A DNA stretch of 64,000 bases from Streptomyces sulfonofaciens (GCF_014656295.1 NZ_BNCD01000002.1:1-64000), one strand, 5' to 3'; shown: positions 40,040-49,903, counted from the stretch's first letter. Made by a program: numbers and translations. Notes: generated by a model from the sequence alone, not told the origin.

Positions 40040-40067
40040 TTGCGGGGCCCAAGTGGTCTGATAAATA
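40040..40067 (+). promoter_or_regulatory. Probable fucose operon promoter with operator half-site
   Basis: TTGCGG (40040-40045) and TAAATA (40062-40067) are 16 bp apart. TGGTCTGAT at 40054-40062 matches one half and the centre of the operator dyad at 39967, so the regulator could cover the -10 region. Confidence 0.5.
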
Positions 40068-40160
40068 TTCGTCCCGGCCGGGAACGGGACGCCCGGTCCG
40101 CGGACGCGTCGCTCAGTCCCCACGACCCCGTTCACCGCTAGGCGAGGAGAGTGCCGTCAG

Positions 40161-41240
40161 ATGGCCGGCAGGACAGTGCGGAACAGGCGAACCACATCGC
40201 GGGCGGTGCGGGCGGCGGCTGCGGCCGCCTGCGTCGCGCTCGCGCTCACGGCGTGCGGCAGCACCAAGGACACCGGCGCCTCCGCCGGAAGCGGTGACGG
40301 CAAGGGCGACGGCAAGGTCGGCGTGATCCTGCCCATGCTCACCTCGCCGTTCTGGCAGTCGTACAACGACTACGTGCCGAAGATGGCGAAGTCCGAGGGG
40401 GTGGACGCGCTCAAGACCGTCAACTCCGACAACGACCCCTCGCAGCAGATCACCGACGTCAACAACGCCCTCACCCAGAACGTCAAGGGCCTGGTCGTCG
40501 CCCCCATCGACAGCGCCGCCATCTCCGCGGCACTCAAGCAGGCCGAGCGCAAGGGCGTGCCGGTCGTCGCCGTGGACGTCGCGCCCGAGAAGGGCAAGGT
40601 CGCCATGGTGGTGCGGGCCGACAACGTCGCCTATGGCGAGAAGGCCTGCGACTACCTGGGTCAGCACGTCAAGACCGGCAAGGTGGTGCAGGTCATGGGC
40701 GACCTCGCCTCCGTCAACGGCCGCGACCGCTCGGAGGCGTTCCGCACCTGCGCGAAGAAGAAGTACCCCGGGCTCAAGGTGCTGGAGGTGCCGGCCGACT
40801 GGAATGCGGACACCGCCGCCTCGAAGCTCGACACCCTTCTGAACGCCAACCCGGACATCAAGGGTGTCTACCTGCAGGCGGGCGGCGTCTACCTCGCGCC
40901 CACGCTGCAGACGCTCAAGTCCAAGGGGCTGCTGAAGAAGGCGGGCCAGAAGGGCCACATCACGATCATCTCCAACGACGGCATCCCGCAGGAGTTCGCC
41001 GCCATCCGCAGCGGCCAGATCGACGCCACCGTCTCGCAGCCCGCCGACACCTACGCCAAGTACGGCATGTACTACATCAAGGCGGCGATGCAGGGGAAGA
41101 CGTTCAAGCCCGGCCCGACGGACCACGACTCCAAGATCGTCAAGCTGCCGGGCGGCATCCTGGAGGACGAGCTGCCCGCGCCGCTGGTCACCAAGGAGAA
41201 CGTCGACGACCCCAAGCTCTGGGGCAACACGGTCAAATGA
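40161..41240 (+). CDS. Sugar ABC transporter binding lipoprotein (L-fucose candidate)
   Basis: The 359-residue protein is a ribose-type (pentose/hexose) periplasmic-binding-protein homologue. A twin-arginine-free signal ends with lipobox Leu-Thr-Ala-Cys, and a Gly/Asp/Lys-rich linker follows. Segments such as LPMLTSPFWQSYNDY and IDSAAISAALKQA are typical. GAGGAGAG lies upstream of the ATG. The next gene overlaps by ATGA. The fucose-degrading enzymes of the same operon make L-fucose the best-supported ligand. Confidence 0.9.
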   Translation: MAGRTVRNRRTTSRAVRAAAAAACVALALTACGSTKDTGASAGSGDGKGDGKVGVILPMLTSPFWQSYNDYVPKMAKSEGVDALKTVNSDNDPSQQITDVNNALTQNVKGLVVAPIDSAAISAALKQAERKGVPVVAVDVAPEKGKVAMVVRADNVAYGEKACDYLGQHVKTGKVVQVMGDLASVNGRDRSEAFRTCAKKKYPGLKVLEVPADWNADTAASKLDTLLNANPDIKGVYLQAGGVYLAPTLQTLKSKGLLKKAGQKGHITIISNDGIPQEFAAIRSGQIDATVSQPADTYAKYGMYYIKAAMQGKTFKPGPTDHDSKIVKLPGGILEDELPAPLVTKENVDDPKLWGNTVK

Positions 41241-42787
41241 GTACGAGCGACACGACCGGACAGCGACCGCTCGTCGAGGCGGCCGGCATCGTCAAGCGAT
41301 ACGGCCCCACCGTCGCCCTCCAGGACGGCCGGCTGACCGTCCTGCCGGGCGAGTCCCACGCCCTCGTCGGCCGCAACGGCGCGGGCAAGTCCACCCTGGT
41401 GCGGATGCTCACCGGGCTCGAGGCGCCGGACGCGGGCACCGTTCTCTTCGACGGCGAGCCCGCGCCGCCGCTCGGCGACCGCGACGCCTGGCGGCAGAAG
41501 GTGGCCTGCGTCTACCAGCACCCCACCGTCGTCCCCGAACTGACGGTCGCGGAGAACCTGTTCATCAACCGCCAGCCGTCCAGCCGCCATGGCTTCTTCA
41601 GTTGGCGTACCCTGCGCGGCGAGGCCGCACGGCTACTCGACACCTGGGACATCCGCGTCGACCCGGAGGCGCGCACCGCCGACCTCAAGGTCGAGGACCG
41701 GCAGATGCTGGAGATCGCCCGCGCCCTGAGCGCCGGCGCACGCTTCATCATCCTCGACGAACCCACCGCACAGCTCGACAACCGCGAGATCGAACGGCTC
41801 TTCGCACGGATGCGGGCCTTCCAGCAGTCCGGCGTCACCTTCCTGTTCATCTCCCATCATCTGCAGGAGGTCTACGAGGTCTGCCAGGCCGTCACCGTGC
41901 TGCGCGATGCCCGGTGGATCACCACCGCGCCCGTCGCGGAGCTCGACCGCCCGGCGCTGGTGGAGGCCATGGCGGGGGGACTCGTCACCCGCGAGGAGTC
42001 CGCGGCCCGCGCCGGCGTCCCCGACGACGCGCCGGTACTCCTCAAGGCCCGGGACCTGACCTCGGACGCCTACCAGGACGTCGACCTCACCATCCACCGC
42101 GGCGAGGTCGTCGGGCTCGCGGGATCCAGCGGCAGCGGCAAGATCCAGCTCGCCGAGTCGTTCACCGGCCTGTACCGGCCGACCTCCGGCGCCGCCACGC
42201 TCCAGGGCAGCCCGCTGCCGTTCGGCGACGTGACCGCGGCCCTGCACGCGGGCGTCGGCTGGGTACCCCGCGACCGGCACGAACAGGGCCTCGTCAAGGG
42301 CCTCACCGTCGGCGACAACGCCACCCTCAGCGTTCTGGACCGCCTCGGCCGCCGCGGTTTCGTCGGCACTGAGCGCAGGCGTTCCGTCGCGTCCGACCTC
42401 ATCGAACGGCTCGACATCCATGCAGAGGGACCCGACCAGCCTGTCTCCGACCTCTCCGGAGGCAACGCGCAGAAGGTCGTCATGGCGCGCGCCCTCGCCT
42501 CCGACCCCCGGCTGCTGGTCCTCATCAACCCCACGGCGGGCGTGGACGTGAAGTCCAAGGAATCCCTGCTGCGGCGCGTCGACAGCGCCCGCGAGGACGG
42601 CACCGCCGTCCTGGTCGTCTCCGACGAACTCGACGACCTGCGCCGCTGCGACCGGGTCCTGGTCCTCTTCCACGGCCGCGTCGTCGCCGAGTACCCGGGG
42701 GGCTGGAGCGACCACGAGCTGATCGCCTCCATCGAAGGGGTCGCCGCAGGGCACACGCACTCACAAGGAGCTGAACACGATGGCTGA
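41237..42787 (+). CDS. Sugar ABC transporter ATPase, two-domain (RbsA type)
   Basis: The 516-residue protein contains two nucleotide-binding domains. The first has Walker A GRNGAGKST near residue 50, but its signature region is degenerate (LKVEDRQMLEIARAL). The second has an altered Walker A (GSSGSGKIQ) and a good signature LSGGNAQKV. This mix, one degenerate site per domain, is normal for the RbsA/MglA class. It energises the transporter with the permease that follows by an 8-bp overlap. Confidence 0.93.
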   Translation: MSTSDTTGQRPLVEAAGIVKRYGPTVALQDGRLTVLPGESHALVGRNGAGKSTLVRMLTGLEAPDAGTVLFDGEPAPPLGDRDAWRQKVACVYQHPTVVPELTVAENLFINRQPSSRHGFFSWRTLRGEAARLLDTWDIRVDPEARTADLKVEDRQMLEIARALSAGARFIILDEPTAQLDNREIERLFARMRAFQQSGVTFLFISHHLQEVYEVCQAVTVLRDARWITTAPVAELDRPALVEAMAGGLVTREESAARAGVPDDAPVLLKARDLTSDAYQDVDLTIHRGEVVGLAGSSGSGKIQLAESFTGLYRPTSGAATLQGSPLPFGDVTAALHAGVGWVPRDRHEQGLVKGLTVGDNATLSVLDRLGRRGFVGTERRRSVASDLIERLDIHAEGPDQPVSDLSGGNAQKVVMARALASDPRLLVLINPTAGVDVKSKESLLRRVDSAREDGTAVLVVSDELDDLRRCDRVLVLFHGRVVAEYPGGWSDHELIASIEGVAAGHTHSQGAEHDG

Positions 42788-43814
42788 CACCAAGGCCCCG
42801 TCGGCCCCGAACCCCGCACCGGGGCGGGCGGGACGCGAGGGGGCTGCCAGGTCCGTCCTGCTGCGCAAGGCCCGCGAACTCTCCCTGGTACCCGCGCTGC
42901 TGGTGCTGCTGATCCTCGGCAGCTTCCTCAACGACGCCTTCTTCACCGAGACCAACCTGATCTCGATCCTCTCCGCGTCCGCTTCGCTCGCCATGGTGGT
43001 GCTCGCCGAGTCCCTGGTGCTGATCTCCGGCAAGTTCGACCTGTCCCTGGAATCGGTCGTCGGGATCGCGCCCGCCTTCGGCGCGCTGCTCGTGCTGCCG
43101 GCGACCGGGGCCGGATTCGGCACCGAACTGCCCACCGGGGTGGCCATGCTCGCCATCCTCGTGGTCGGCGCCCTCCTCGGCACCTTCAACGGGCTGCTCG
43201 TGGTCAAGCTGCAACTCAACGCGTTCATCGTCACCCTCGCCATGCTGATCGTGCTGCGTGGCCTGCTCGTCGGCGCCACCAAGGGGAAGACCCTCTTCGA
43301 CATGCCGGACGCCTTCTTCTCCCTGGCCACCACCACCTTCCTGCGGATCCCCCTGTCGGTGTGGCTCGCCGCCATCGCCTTCGTCGTCGCCGGGGTGATG
43401 CTGAGGTACCACCGTTGGGGCCGTTCGTTGTACGCCGTCGGCGGCAACGTCGAGGCGGCCCGGGCAGCGGGCATCCGCGTGGACAGGGTGCGCCTGGCCG
43501 TCTACGTCGTCGCCGGAGTCCTCGCCTCGGTCGGCGGCATCATGTACACCGGCTACGTGGGCGCGATCGGCGCCAACCAGGGCCAGAACATGATCTTCAC
43601 GGTCTTCGCCGCCGCGGTCATCGGCGGCATCAGCCTCGACGGCGGCAAGGGCACCATGTTCGGTGCCGTGACCGGAGTCCTGCTGCTCGGCGTCGTCAAC
43701 AACATGCTGCAACTCGCCCAGGTACCGGCACACTGGATCCAGGCCATCTACGGCGGAATCATTCTGCTCGCCCTGGTGATCGCCCGCGTCACTACCGGCC
43801 GTGCGCAGGACTGA
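42780..43814 (+). CDS. Sugar ABC transporter permease (RbsC type)
   Basis: The 344-residue protein has eight to ten membrane segments and the RbsC-family loops (YAVGGNVEAARAAGI, and GTMFGAVTGVLLLGVVNN). It overlaps the ATPase gene by 8 bp. It is the only permease of the system, as expected for the ribose-type family in which it dimerises. Confidence 0.93.
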   Translation: MADTKAPSAPNPAPGRAGREGAARSVLLRKARELSLVPALLVLLILGSFLNDAFFTETNLISILSASASLAMVVLAESLVLISGKFDLSLESVVGIAPAFGALLVLPATGAGFGTELPTGVAMLAILVVGALLGTFNGLLVVKLQLNAFIVTLAMLIVLRGLLVGATKGKTLFDMPDAFFSLATTTFLRIPLSVWLAAIAFVVAGVMLRYHRWGRSLYAVGGNVEAARAAGIRVDRVRLAVYVVAGVLASVGGIMYTGYVGAIGANQGQNMIFTVFAAAVIGGISLDGGKGTMFGAVTGVLLLGVVNNMLQLAQVPAHWIQAIYGGIILLALVIARVTTGRAQD

Positions 43815-43835
43815 CCCACACCGAAAGGGCCTTAC

Positions 43836-45185
43836 GTGACCGAGAACGTCACCTCCGCCGCCCGCGTCACCGCGGTCGACACCCACGACATCCGCTTCCC
43901 CACCTCCAGGGAGCTCGACGGCTCCGACGCCATGAACCCGGACCCCGACTACTCGGCGGCGTACGTCGTCCTGCGCACCGACGCCGGGGACGGGCCGGAG
44001 GGCCACGGCTTCACCTTCACCATCGGGCGTGGCAACGATGTCCAGGTCGCCGCGATCGACTCCCTGCGCGACCACGTCGTCGGACGGCGGGTGGCCGACC
44101 TCGCGGCCGATCCCGGCTCGCTCGCCCGCGACCTGACCGGCGACAGCCAGTTGCGCTGGCTCGGGCCCGAGAAGGGCGTGATGCACATGGCCATCGGCGC
44201 GGTCGTCAACGCCGCCTGGGACCTGGCCGCCAAGTGCGCCGGCAAGCCGCTGTGGCAGTTCCTCGCGGACGCCGAGCCCGAGTGGCTGGTGCGCCAGATC
44301 GACTTCCGCTACCTCACCGACGCGCTCACCCGCGACGAGGCGCTCGACCTGCTGCGCCGGGGCCGCGAAGGAGCGGCGGAGCGCGCCGCCCGGCTGCGGG
44401 AGCGCGGCTACCCCGCCTACACCACCTCGCCGGGCTGGCTGGGGTACGACGACGAGAAGCTGACCCGGCTCGCCAGGAGGGCCGTCGCCGACGGCTTCAC
44501 CCAGATCAAGCTGAAGGTCGGCGCCGACCTCGCCGACGACGTCCGCCGCTGCCGGGTGGCGCGCTCCGTGGTCGGCCCCCACGTCCGGATGGCCATCGAC
44601 GCCAACCAGCGCTGGGACGTCGACGCGGCCGTCGAGTGGACCCGGGCGCTGGCCGAGTTCGACCCCTACTGGGTGGAGGAGCCCACCAGCCCCGACGACA
44701 TCCTCGGCCACGCCGCGATCCGCCGGGGGGTCGCACCCGTCAAGGTGGCCACCGGCGAACACGTCCAGAACCGCATCGTCTTCAAGCAGCTCCTCCAGGC
44801 GGGGGCCATCGACGTGCTGCAGATCGACGCGGCCCGGGTCGGCGGGGTCAACGAGAACCTCGCCATCCTGCTGCTCGCCGCCAAGTTCGGCGTCCCCGTC
44901 TGCCCGCACGCCGGCGGCGTCGGGCTGTGCGAGCTGGTGCAGCACCTGTCGATGTTCGACTACGTGGCCCTCACCGGCTCCACCGAGGACCGCGTGATCG
45001 AGTACGTGGACCACCTGCACCAGCACTTCACGGACCCGGTCGTGATCACCGACGGCCACTACCGGGCACCGGCCGCACCCGGCTTCTCGGCCACCATGCG
45101 GCCCGAGTCGATCGCGGAGTACACCTATCCCGACGGCACCTTCTGGGCCGCCGACCTCGCCCAGCGGAAGGAATCAGCGGTATGA
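43836..45185 (+). CDS. L-fuconate dehydratase, enolase superfamily
   Basis: The 449-residue enzyme removes water from L-fuconate to give 2-keto-3-deoxy-L-fuconate. It has the mandelate-racemase-type barrel with the lysine pair in IKLKVG (about 224-226), the metal ligands in [20 protein letters not shown] and TGEHVQNR, and the late histidine in [10 protein letters not shown]. The N-terminal [19 protein letters not shown] stretch is characteristic of fuconate dehydratases. A GTG start is used. The next gene overlaps by ATGA. Confidence 0.93.
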   Translation: MTENVTSAARVTAVDTHDIRFPTSRELDGSDAMNPDPDYSAAYVVLRTDAGDGPEGHGFTFTIGRGNDVQVAAIDSLRDHVVGRRVADLAADPGSLARDLTGDSQLRWLGPEKGVMHMAIGAVVNAAWDLAAKCAGKPLWQFLADAEPEWLVRQIDFRYLTDALTRDEALDLLRRGREGAAERAARLRERGYPAYTTSPGWLGYDDEKLTRLARRAVADGFTQIKLKVGADLADDVRRCRVARSVVGPHVRMAIDANQRWDVDAAVEWTRALAEFDPYWVEEPTSPDDILGHAAIRRGVAPVKVATGEHVQNRIVFKQLLQAGAIDVLQIDAARVGGVNENLAILLLAAKFGVPVCPHAGGVGLCELVQHLSMFDYVALTGSTEDRVIEYVDHLHQHFTDPVVITDGHYRAPAAPGFSATMRPESIAEYTYPDGTFWAADLAQRKESAV

Positions 45186-45982
45186 CGTCGCCGCACCCGA
45201 CCAGCTCCCAGGAGTTCGCGGGACTGAACGCCCTGGTCACCGGTGGCGCCTCCGGCATCGGGCGGGCCACCGCCGAACTGCTGGCGGCCCGCGGCGCCCG
45301 GGTCGCCGTGCTCGACCTGGACCCGGCAGGGCCGGACGGCGCCACCGGGTCCCTGCTCGGCCACCGCGCCGACGTCACGGACGACACCTCCGTGCGTGCC
45401 GCGGTCGGCGATGCCGCCGACGCACTCGGCGGCCTCGACGTCCTGGTCAACAACGCCGGCATCGGGGCACGGGGCACGGTGGAGGACAACGAGGACGCCG
45501 AGTGGCAGCGGGTGTTCGACGTCAATGTGTTCGGCATCGTCCGCACCACGCGCGCCGCCCTGCCGCACCTGCGCCGTGCCGCTCAGACCGGCCGCGGCCC
45601 CGCGATCGTCAACACCTGCTCCATAGCCGCGACCGCCGGCCTGCCGCAGCGCGCCCTCTACAGCGCCAGCAAGGGCGCCGTCTACTCGCTGACCCTCGCG
45701 ATGGCCGCCGACCACGTCCGCGAGGGCATCCGCGTCAACTGCGTCACCCCGGGCACCGTCGACACCCCCTGGGTCGGCCGTCTGCTGGACGCCGCCGACG
45801 ACCCGCTCGCCGAGCGTGCCGCACTGGAGGCCCGCCAGCCCACCGGCCGCCTGGTCAGCGCGGCGGAGGTGGCGGCCGCCATCGCCTACCTGGCGGGCCC
45901 GCTCTCCGGCGCCACCACCGGCACCGCCCTCGCGGTGGACGGCGGCATGCAGGGGCTCAGGCTGCGGCCGGCCGGGCGGTGA
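45182..45982 (+). CDS. Short-chain dehydrogenase, probably 2-keto-3-deoxy-L-fuconate dehydrogenase
   Basis: The 266-residue SDR has TGGASGIG near the N-terminus, NNAG, the catalytic Ser in TCSIAAT and Tyr-x3-Lys in YSASKGA, and the PGTVDTP turn, so it is complete. In the oxidative L-fucose pathway this step makes 2,4-diketo-3-deoxy-L-fuconate with NAD. Its place directly after the dehydratase, with ATGA coupling, supports this over a fucose 1-dehydrogenase role, which the next gene can fill. Confidence 0.85.
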   Translation: MTSPHPTSSQEFAGLNALVTGGASGIGRATAELLAARGARVAVLDLDPAGPDGATGSLLGHRADVTDDTSVRAAVGDAADALGGLDVLVNNAGIGARGTVEDNEDAEWQRVFDVNVFGIVRTTRAALPHLRRAAQTGRGPAIVNTCSIAATAGLPQRALYSASKGAVYSLTLAMAADHVREGIRVNCVTPGTVDTPWVGRLLDAADDPLAERAALEARQPTGRLVSAAEVAAAIAYLAGPLSGATTGTALAVDGGMQGLRLRPAGR

Positions 45983-47010
45983 GCGCGGTGCCCAGCATGC
46001 CGACCCGGCTCCTCGGCCGCAGCCGGGTGGCCGCCACGGAGCTGGCGTTCGGCGCCGCGGCCATCGGCAACCTCTACTCGCCGGTCGCCGACGAGGACGC
46101 GCACGGTGCGGTGGAAGCCGCCTGGGACGCCGGGATCCGGTACTTCGACACGGCTCCGCACTACGGCATCGGCCTCTCCGAGCGGCGGCTCGGGGCGGCT
46201 CTCGCCGGCCGGCCGCGCGCTGCGTACACGCTCTCCACCAAGGTGGGGCGGCTGCTGGAGCCCGTGGCCGGCGACGGCACGGTCGGCGACGACCTGGCGC
46301 AGGGCTTCGCGGTGCCCGCCACCCACCGCCGCGTGTGGGACTTCAGCGCCGACGGCGTGCGCAGGAGCCTGGCGCAGAGCCTGGAGCGGCTGGGCACCGA
46401 CCGGATCGACGCCGTCTACCTGCACGACCCGGACGAGCACGGCGAGCAGGCCCTGCGCGAGGCGTACCCGGCGCTGGAGCGGCTGCGCTCCGAAGGCGTG
46501 GTCGGCGCCATCGGCGCGGGCATGAACCAGGCCGCCATGCTGACCCGGTTCGTCCGCGACACCGACGTGGACGCCGTGCTCTGCGCGGGCCGCTACACCC
46601 TGCTCGACCAGCGGGCGCTGGCCGAGCTGCTGCCCGCCGCGGAACGCCGCGGCACCTCCGTCGTGGTCGGTGGCGCCTTCAACTCCGGGCTGCTCGCCGA
46701 CCCGAGGCCGGGTGCCACGTACAACTACACCGCGGCACCCCAGGACCTGCTCCAGCGCGCCCTGCGGATGAAGGCCGTCGCGGAGCGCCACGGCACCACC
46801 TTGCGGGCCGCGGCGCTCGCCTTCCCGCTCGGCCACCCCGCGGTCGCCGCGGTACTGGTCGGCACCCGCTCGGCGCACGAGGTGCGCGACTGCGTGCACC
46901 AGTACGAGAGCGCGGTGCCGGCGGACTTCTGGGCGGAGCTGCGCGCCGAGCGGCTGCTCTCCCCCCAGGTGCCGGTGCCGGGCGGGGCCGTCGTGGGGCG
47001 GGAGCCATGA
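45979..47010 (+). CDS. Aldo/keto reductase, probable L-fucose 1-dehydrogenase
   Basis: The 343-residue protein has the AKR barrel with GIRYFDTAPHYG (catalytic Asp and Tyr), the lysine in STKVGRLL and the histidine in VYLHDPD. Related D-threo-aldose/L-fucose dehydrogenases oxidise the sugar at C1 to the lactone with NAD(P). The GTG at 45979 overlaps the preceding stop as GTGA; ATG at 45997 is an alternative. The context makes L-fucose (or L-galactose, D-arabinose) the probable substrate. Confidence 0.87.
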   Translation: MSAVPSMPTRLLGRSRVAATELAFGAAAIGNLYSPVADEDAHGAVEAAWDAGIRYFDTAPHYGIGLSERRLGAALAGRPRAAYTLSTKVGRLLEPVAGDGTVGDDLAQGFAVPATHRRVWDFSADGVRRSLAQSLERLGTDRIDAVYLHDPDEHGEQALREAYPALERLRSEGVVGAIGAGMNQAAMLTRFVRDTDVDAVLCAGRYTLLDQRALAELLPAAERRGTSVVVGGAFNSGLLADPRPGATYNYTAAPQDLLQRALRMKAVAERHGTTLRAAALAFPLGHPAVAAVLVGTRSAHEVRDCVHQYESAVPADFWAELRAERLLSPQVPVPGGAVVGREP

Positions 47011-47321
47011 GGGTCGCGCTGCACACCACGGTCCGCGCGGACCGGATCGCGGCGTACGAGGCCGCCCACCGCGAGGTCCCGCCGGAGCTGGTCGCCGCGA
47101 TCCGCGCCGCGGGCGCCACCTCGTGGACGATCTGGCGCAGCGGTGCCCACCTCTTCCACCTCCTGGAGTGCGAGGACTACGCCCGGCTGCTGGCCGAGCT
47201 GGAGCGGCTGCCGGTGAACGTCGCCTGGCAGGCGAGGATGGCCGAACTCCTCGACGAGGGCCACGACTACTCTCCGGCGGGCGCCGAGGCGGGCCTGCCG
47301 GTCGTATGGGAGCTGCCATGA
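47007..47321 (+). CDS. L-rhamnose mutarotase family protein, probable L-fucose mutarotase
   Basis: The 104-residue protein matches the length of RhaM-family mutarotases, which interconvert alpha and beta anomers. The early VALHTTVRADRIAAYEAAH, the SWTIWRSG strand and the final WELP are family features. It overlaps the preceding stop by ATGA. It would supply the anomer needed by the dehydrogenase. Confidence 0.9.
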   Translation: MRVALHTTVRADRIAAYEAAHREVPPELVAAIRAAGATSWTIWRSGAHLFHLLECEDYARLLAELERLPVNVAWQARMAELLDEGHDYSPAGAEAGLPVVWELP

Positions 47322-48235
47322 CAGAGCCGGACGCAATGCCTCCCGGCGGGGAACCGGACCTCGGCCCGCCCGCCCCGCCCGCGTCCGCGCCGCGGGCGAT
47401 CGTCGACGCCCACCACCACGTGTGGGACCTGTCGGTGCGCGACCAGGACTGGATCACCGGACCGGCCATGGCGCCGATCAGGCGGAACTTCACCGTCGAC
47501 GACCTGGCGCCCGAGGCGCGCGCCGCGGGCGTCACCGCCGGCGTGCTGGTGCAGACGGTCACGGCGGCCGCCGAGACCCCGGAGTTCCTGGCCCTTGCGG
47601 ACGGCAGCGACCTGGTCGCGGGAGTGGTCGGCTGGACCGACCTGACCAGGCCGGACGCCGAGGAGTCGCTGGCCGCGCTGCGCGCGCTGCCCGGCGGGCG
47701 GCACCTGGTCGGCATCCGGCACCAGGTGCAGGGCGAGAACGACCCGCAGTGGCTGCTGCGGCCGGACGTCCGCCGGGGTCTGGCGGCGGTGGCGGACGCG
47801 GGCCTCGTCTACGACCTGGTGGTACTGCCGCACCAGTTGCCCGCCTGCGCCCGGGCCGCGGCCGAGCTGCCGGGGCTCACCTTCGTGCTGGACCACCTCG
47901 GCAAGCCGCCGATCGCCGGCGGGGCCCTGGAGCCCTGGGCCACCGGGGTGCGGGCGCTGGCCGCGCTGCCGAACACCGTCTGCAAGCTCTCCGGCATGGT
48001 CACCGAGGCCGACTGGGCCTCCTGGACGACTCAGGACCTGCGGCCGTACGCCGAGACCGTGCTGGACGCCTTCGGGCCCGGCCGGGTGATGTTCGGCTCC
48101 GACTGGCCCGTCTGCACGCTCGCGGCCGGCTACGGGCAGGTCGTCGACACCGCACGGCAACTGACGGCGGGGCTCGACGACGGCGAGCGCGCCCAGGTCT
48201 TCGCCGGGACCGCCACCCGCGTCTACGGACTGTGA
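47318..48235 (+). CDS. Amidohydrolase, probable L-fucono-1,5-lactonase
   Basis: The 305-residue protein belongs to the amidohydrolase-2 (TIM-barrel metal hydrolase) lactonases. The metal ligands appear as DAHHHVWD near residue 30, with later histidines in GIRHQVQG and DHLGKP and the aspartate in MFGSDWPV. Such enzymes open L-fuconolactone to L-fuconate. The ATG overlaps the preceding stop. It is the last gene of the operon; a small hairpin follows. Confidence 0.9.
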   Translation: MTEPDAMPPGGEPDLGPPAPPASAPRAIVDAHHHVWDLSVRDQDWITGPAMAPIRRNFTVDDLAPEARAAGVTAGVLVQTVTAAAETPEFLALADGSDLVAGVVGWTDLTRPDAEESLAALRALPGGRHLVGIRHQVQGENDPQWLLRPDVRRGLAAVADAGLVYDLVVLPHQLPACARAAAELPGLTFVLDHLGKPPIAGGALEPWATGVRALAALPNTVCKLSGMVTEADWASWTTQDLRPYAETVLDAFGPGRVMFGSDWPVCTLAAGYGQVVDTARQLTAGLDDGERAQVFAGTATRVYGL

Positions 48236-48245
48236 GCGGCACGGC

Positions 48246-48266
48246 GGGCGGAGCACGCGTCCGCCC
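48246..48266. terminator. Short hairpin between convergent genes
   Basis: GGGCGGA and TCCGCCC pair around GCACGCG, just after the lactonase stop and before the end of the leftward gene. Confidence 0.55.
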
Positions 48267-48275
48267 CCGCCCGGC

Positions 48276-49709
48276 TCAGGGCTCCCGCTCCGGGACCGGG
48301 GGTTCCGCGGGGGTGGGCGGCCAGTACTCGCGCACATACGTACGGTCCCAGCAGGCACCCGTCGTACGCAGTTCGGACGGCGTCGTGAAGCGGTAGCGGT
48401 ACAGCCGCGCCCGGACGGCCCGCGGCGGGGCATCGGCGGGGAAGGGCGAGCGGCGCAGCAGCCGCAGAGTGTCCCGGTCGCCCCTGAGCAGGCGCTCCAC
48501 CAGGGCGCCGAACCAGGGCCGGGCGTAGGCGGGCGAGAGCGCGGCGAACCACATCATCCAGTCGAGCCGCAGGTGGTAGGGGGCGAACTGCCGCGGCCAG
48601 TGCCGGGGATCGCCCGGCTTCCCCCGGAACTCGTACTCCCGCCACGCGCCGTCCGCCCGCGGTGCCGGCTCCGCGCTGCCCTCCAGCACCACCTCCATGC
48701 GGACCCTGCTGACGCTGCCGAAGGCGCCGTAGGTGTTGACCAGGTGCAGCGGGTCGAAGGAGAAGTTCATGAGCTGCCGCCGGGAGAACAGGTTGCGCGC
48801 CGGACGGTAGCTCAGGGCGACCAGCACGGCCGCGACGGTGAGCACCACGACCTCGTACCACAGCGGTGCCGCCGGCCGGTCGCGGTCGCCGACCAGCGGG
48901 GAGAGGTCCAGTGCGGCCGACGCGACCACGATGGTCAGCCAGTTCAGCCAGGCGAAGTTGCCGGACAGCACCAGCCACAACTGGGTGATGATCATCAGTA
49001 CGGCCGCGACGGAGGCGACGGGCTGCGGGGTGAAGAGCAGCACGGGGACCACTAGCTGGGTGCCGTGGTTCGCGGCCACCTCCACGCGGTGCAGCGGCGC
49101 CGGCAGCCGGTGGAAGAACCAGCTCAGCGGGCCGGGCATCGGCTGTGTCTCGTGGTGGTAGTCCAGGCAGGTGAGCCTGCGCCAGCAGGCGTCCCCGCGG
49201 ATCTTGATCAGCCCCGCGCCGAACTCCACCCGGAACAGCACCCAGCGCAGCAGGAACAGCACCACGATCGGCGGCCCGACGCGGTCGTTGCCGAGCAGGA
49301 TCGCGAGGAACCCCACCTCCAGCAGCAGCGACTCCCAGCCGAAGCCGTACCAGGTCTGCCCGACGTTCACGATGGAGAGGTACAGCGCCCACGGCAGTGC
49401 CCACAGCAGCATCGCGGCCCACAGCGGTACCTCGTCGCCGGCGCCCGCGAGCAGCGCGAGCGCCACGGCGCAGCCCAGCCAGGCGCAGCCCGCGAAGAAG
49501 CGGTCCGAGTAGTGCGCGTGGAAGACGCTCGGCGCCCTGCGGAACGGCACCCGTGCCACGAAGGCCGGTACCGGCAGCATTCCGCGGCTCCCGATCAGCG
49601 CCCTGAACTGCAGCGCCGCCGCCAGGAAGGCCACCAGATAGATCGCCGCCAGACCCCGCTGTAAGATCAGCCGGCTCATCCAGTAGCCGTCGGCCGTGAA
49701 CCATCGCAT
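48276..49709 (-). CDS. Lipase maturation factor family membrane protein
   Basis: The 477-residue protein has six to eight hydrophobic segments in the first 330 residues and a soluble C-terminal region with the family motifs FSFDPLHLVNTYGAFGSV and RLDWMMWFAAL. Vertebrate LMF1 folds lipases in the ER; the bacterial homologues have no established role. The ATG at 49709 matches usual N-termini (MRWFTADGYWMSRL); a GTG at about 49733 is possible. No lipase gene is adjacent. Confidence 0.87.
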   Translation of the reverse strand: MRWFTADGYWMSRLILQRGLAAIYLVAFLAAALQFRALIGSRGMLPVPAFVARVPFRRAPSVFHAHYSDRFFAGCAWLGCAVALALLAGAGDEVPLWAAMLLWALPWALYLSIVNVGQTWYGFGWESLLLEVGFLAILLGNDRVGPPIVVLFLLRWVLFRVEFGAGLIKIRGDACWRRLTCLDYHHETQPMPGPLSWFFHRLPAPLHRVEVAANHGTQLVVPVLLFTPQPVASVAAVLMIITQLWLVLSGNFAWLNWLTIVVASAALDLSPLVGDRDRPAAPLWYEVVVLTVAAVLVALSYRPARNLFSRRQLMNFSFDPLHLVNTYGAFGSVSRVRMEVVLEGSAEPAPRADGAWREYEFRGKPGDPRHWPRQFAPYHLRLDWMMWFAALSPAYARPWFGALVERLLRGDRDTLRLLRRSPFPADAPPRAVRARLYRYRFTTPSELRTTGACWDRTYVREYWPPTPAEPPVPEREP

Positions 49710-49903
49710 ACGCCCAGTGTGACGCACAGTCACGCCTTCGGGCTCTCCGGAGTGAGGGGAACGGCGGACCTGCGGCGGCATATGGTGTGAACGGCGGATA
49801 AGATTCACAATCGGAGCAAACCGGTGGGGGAGCTGTGGACCGGTGGGGGAGTGACGGAACCGTAGAGACGCGACAAGGCGGCAACCAGCGGCAAGGTGGC
49901 TCC

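Noticed and set aside
42100..42150. Altered second Walker A of the sugar ATPase as a sign of inactivation
   Set aside because: Degenerate motifs in one half are usual in RbsA/MglA-type two-domain ATPases.
42525..45059. 844-residue minus-strand frame
   Set aside because: It is antisense to the fucose permease and fuconate dehydratase genes.
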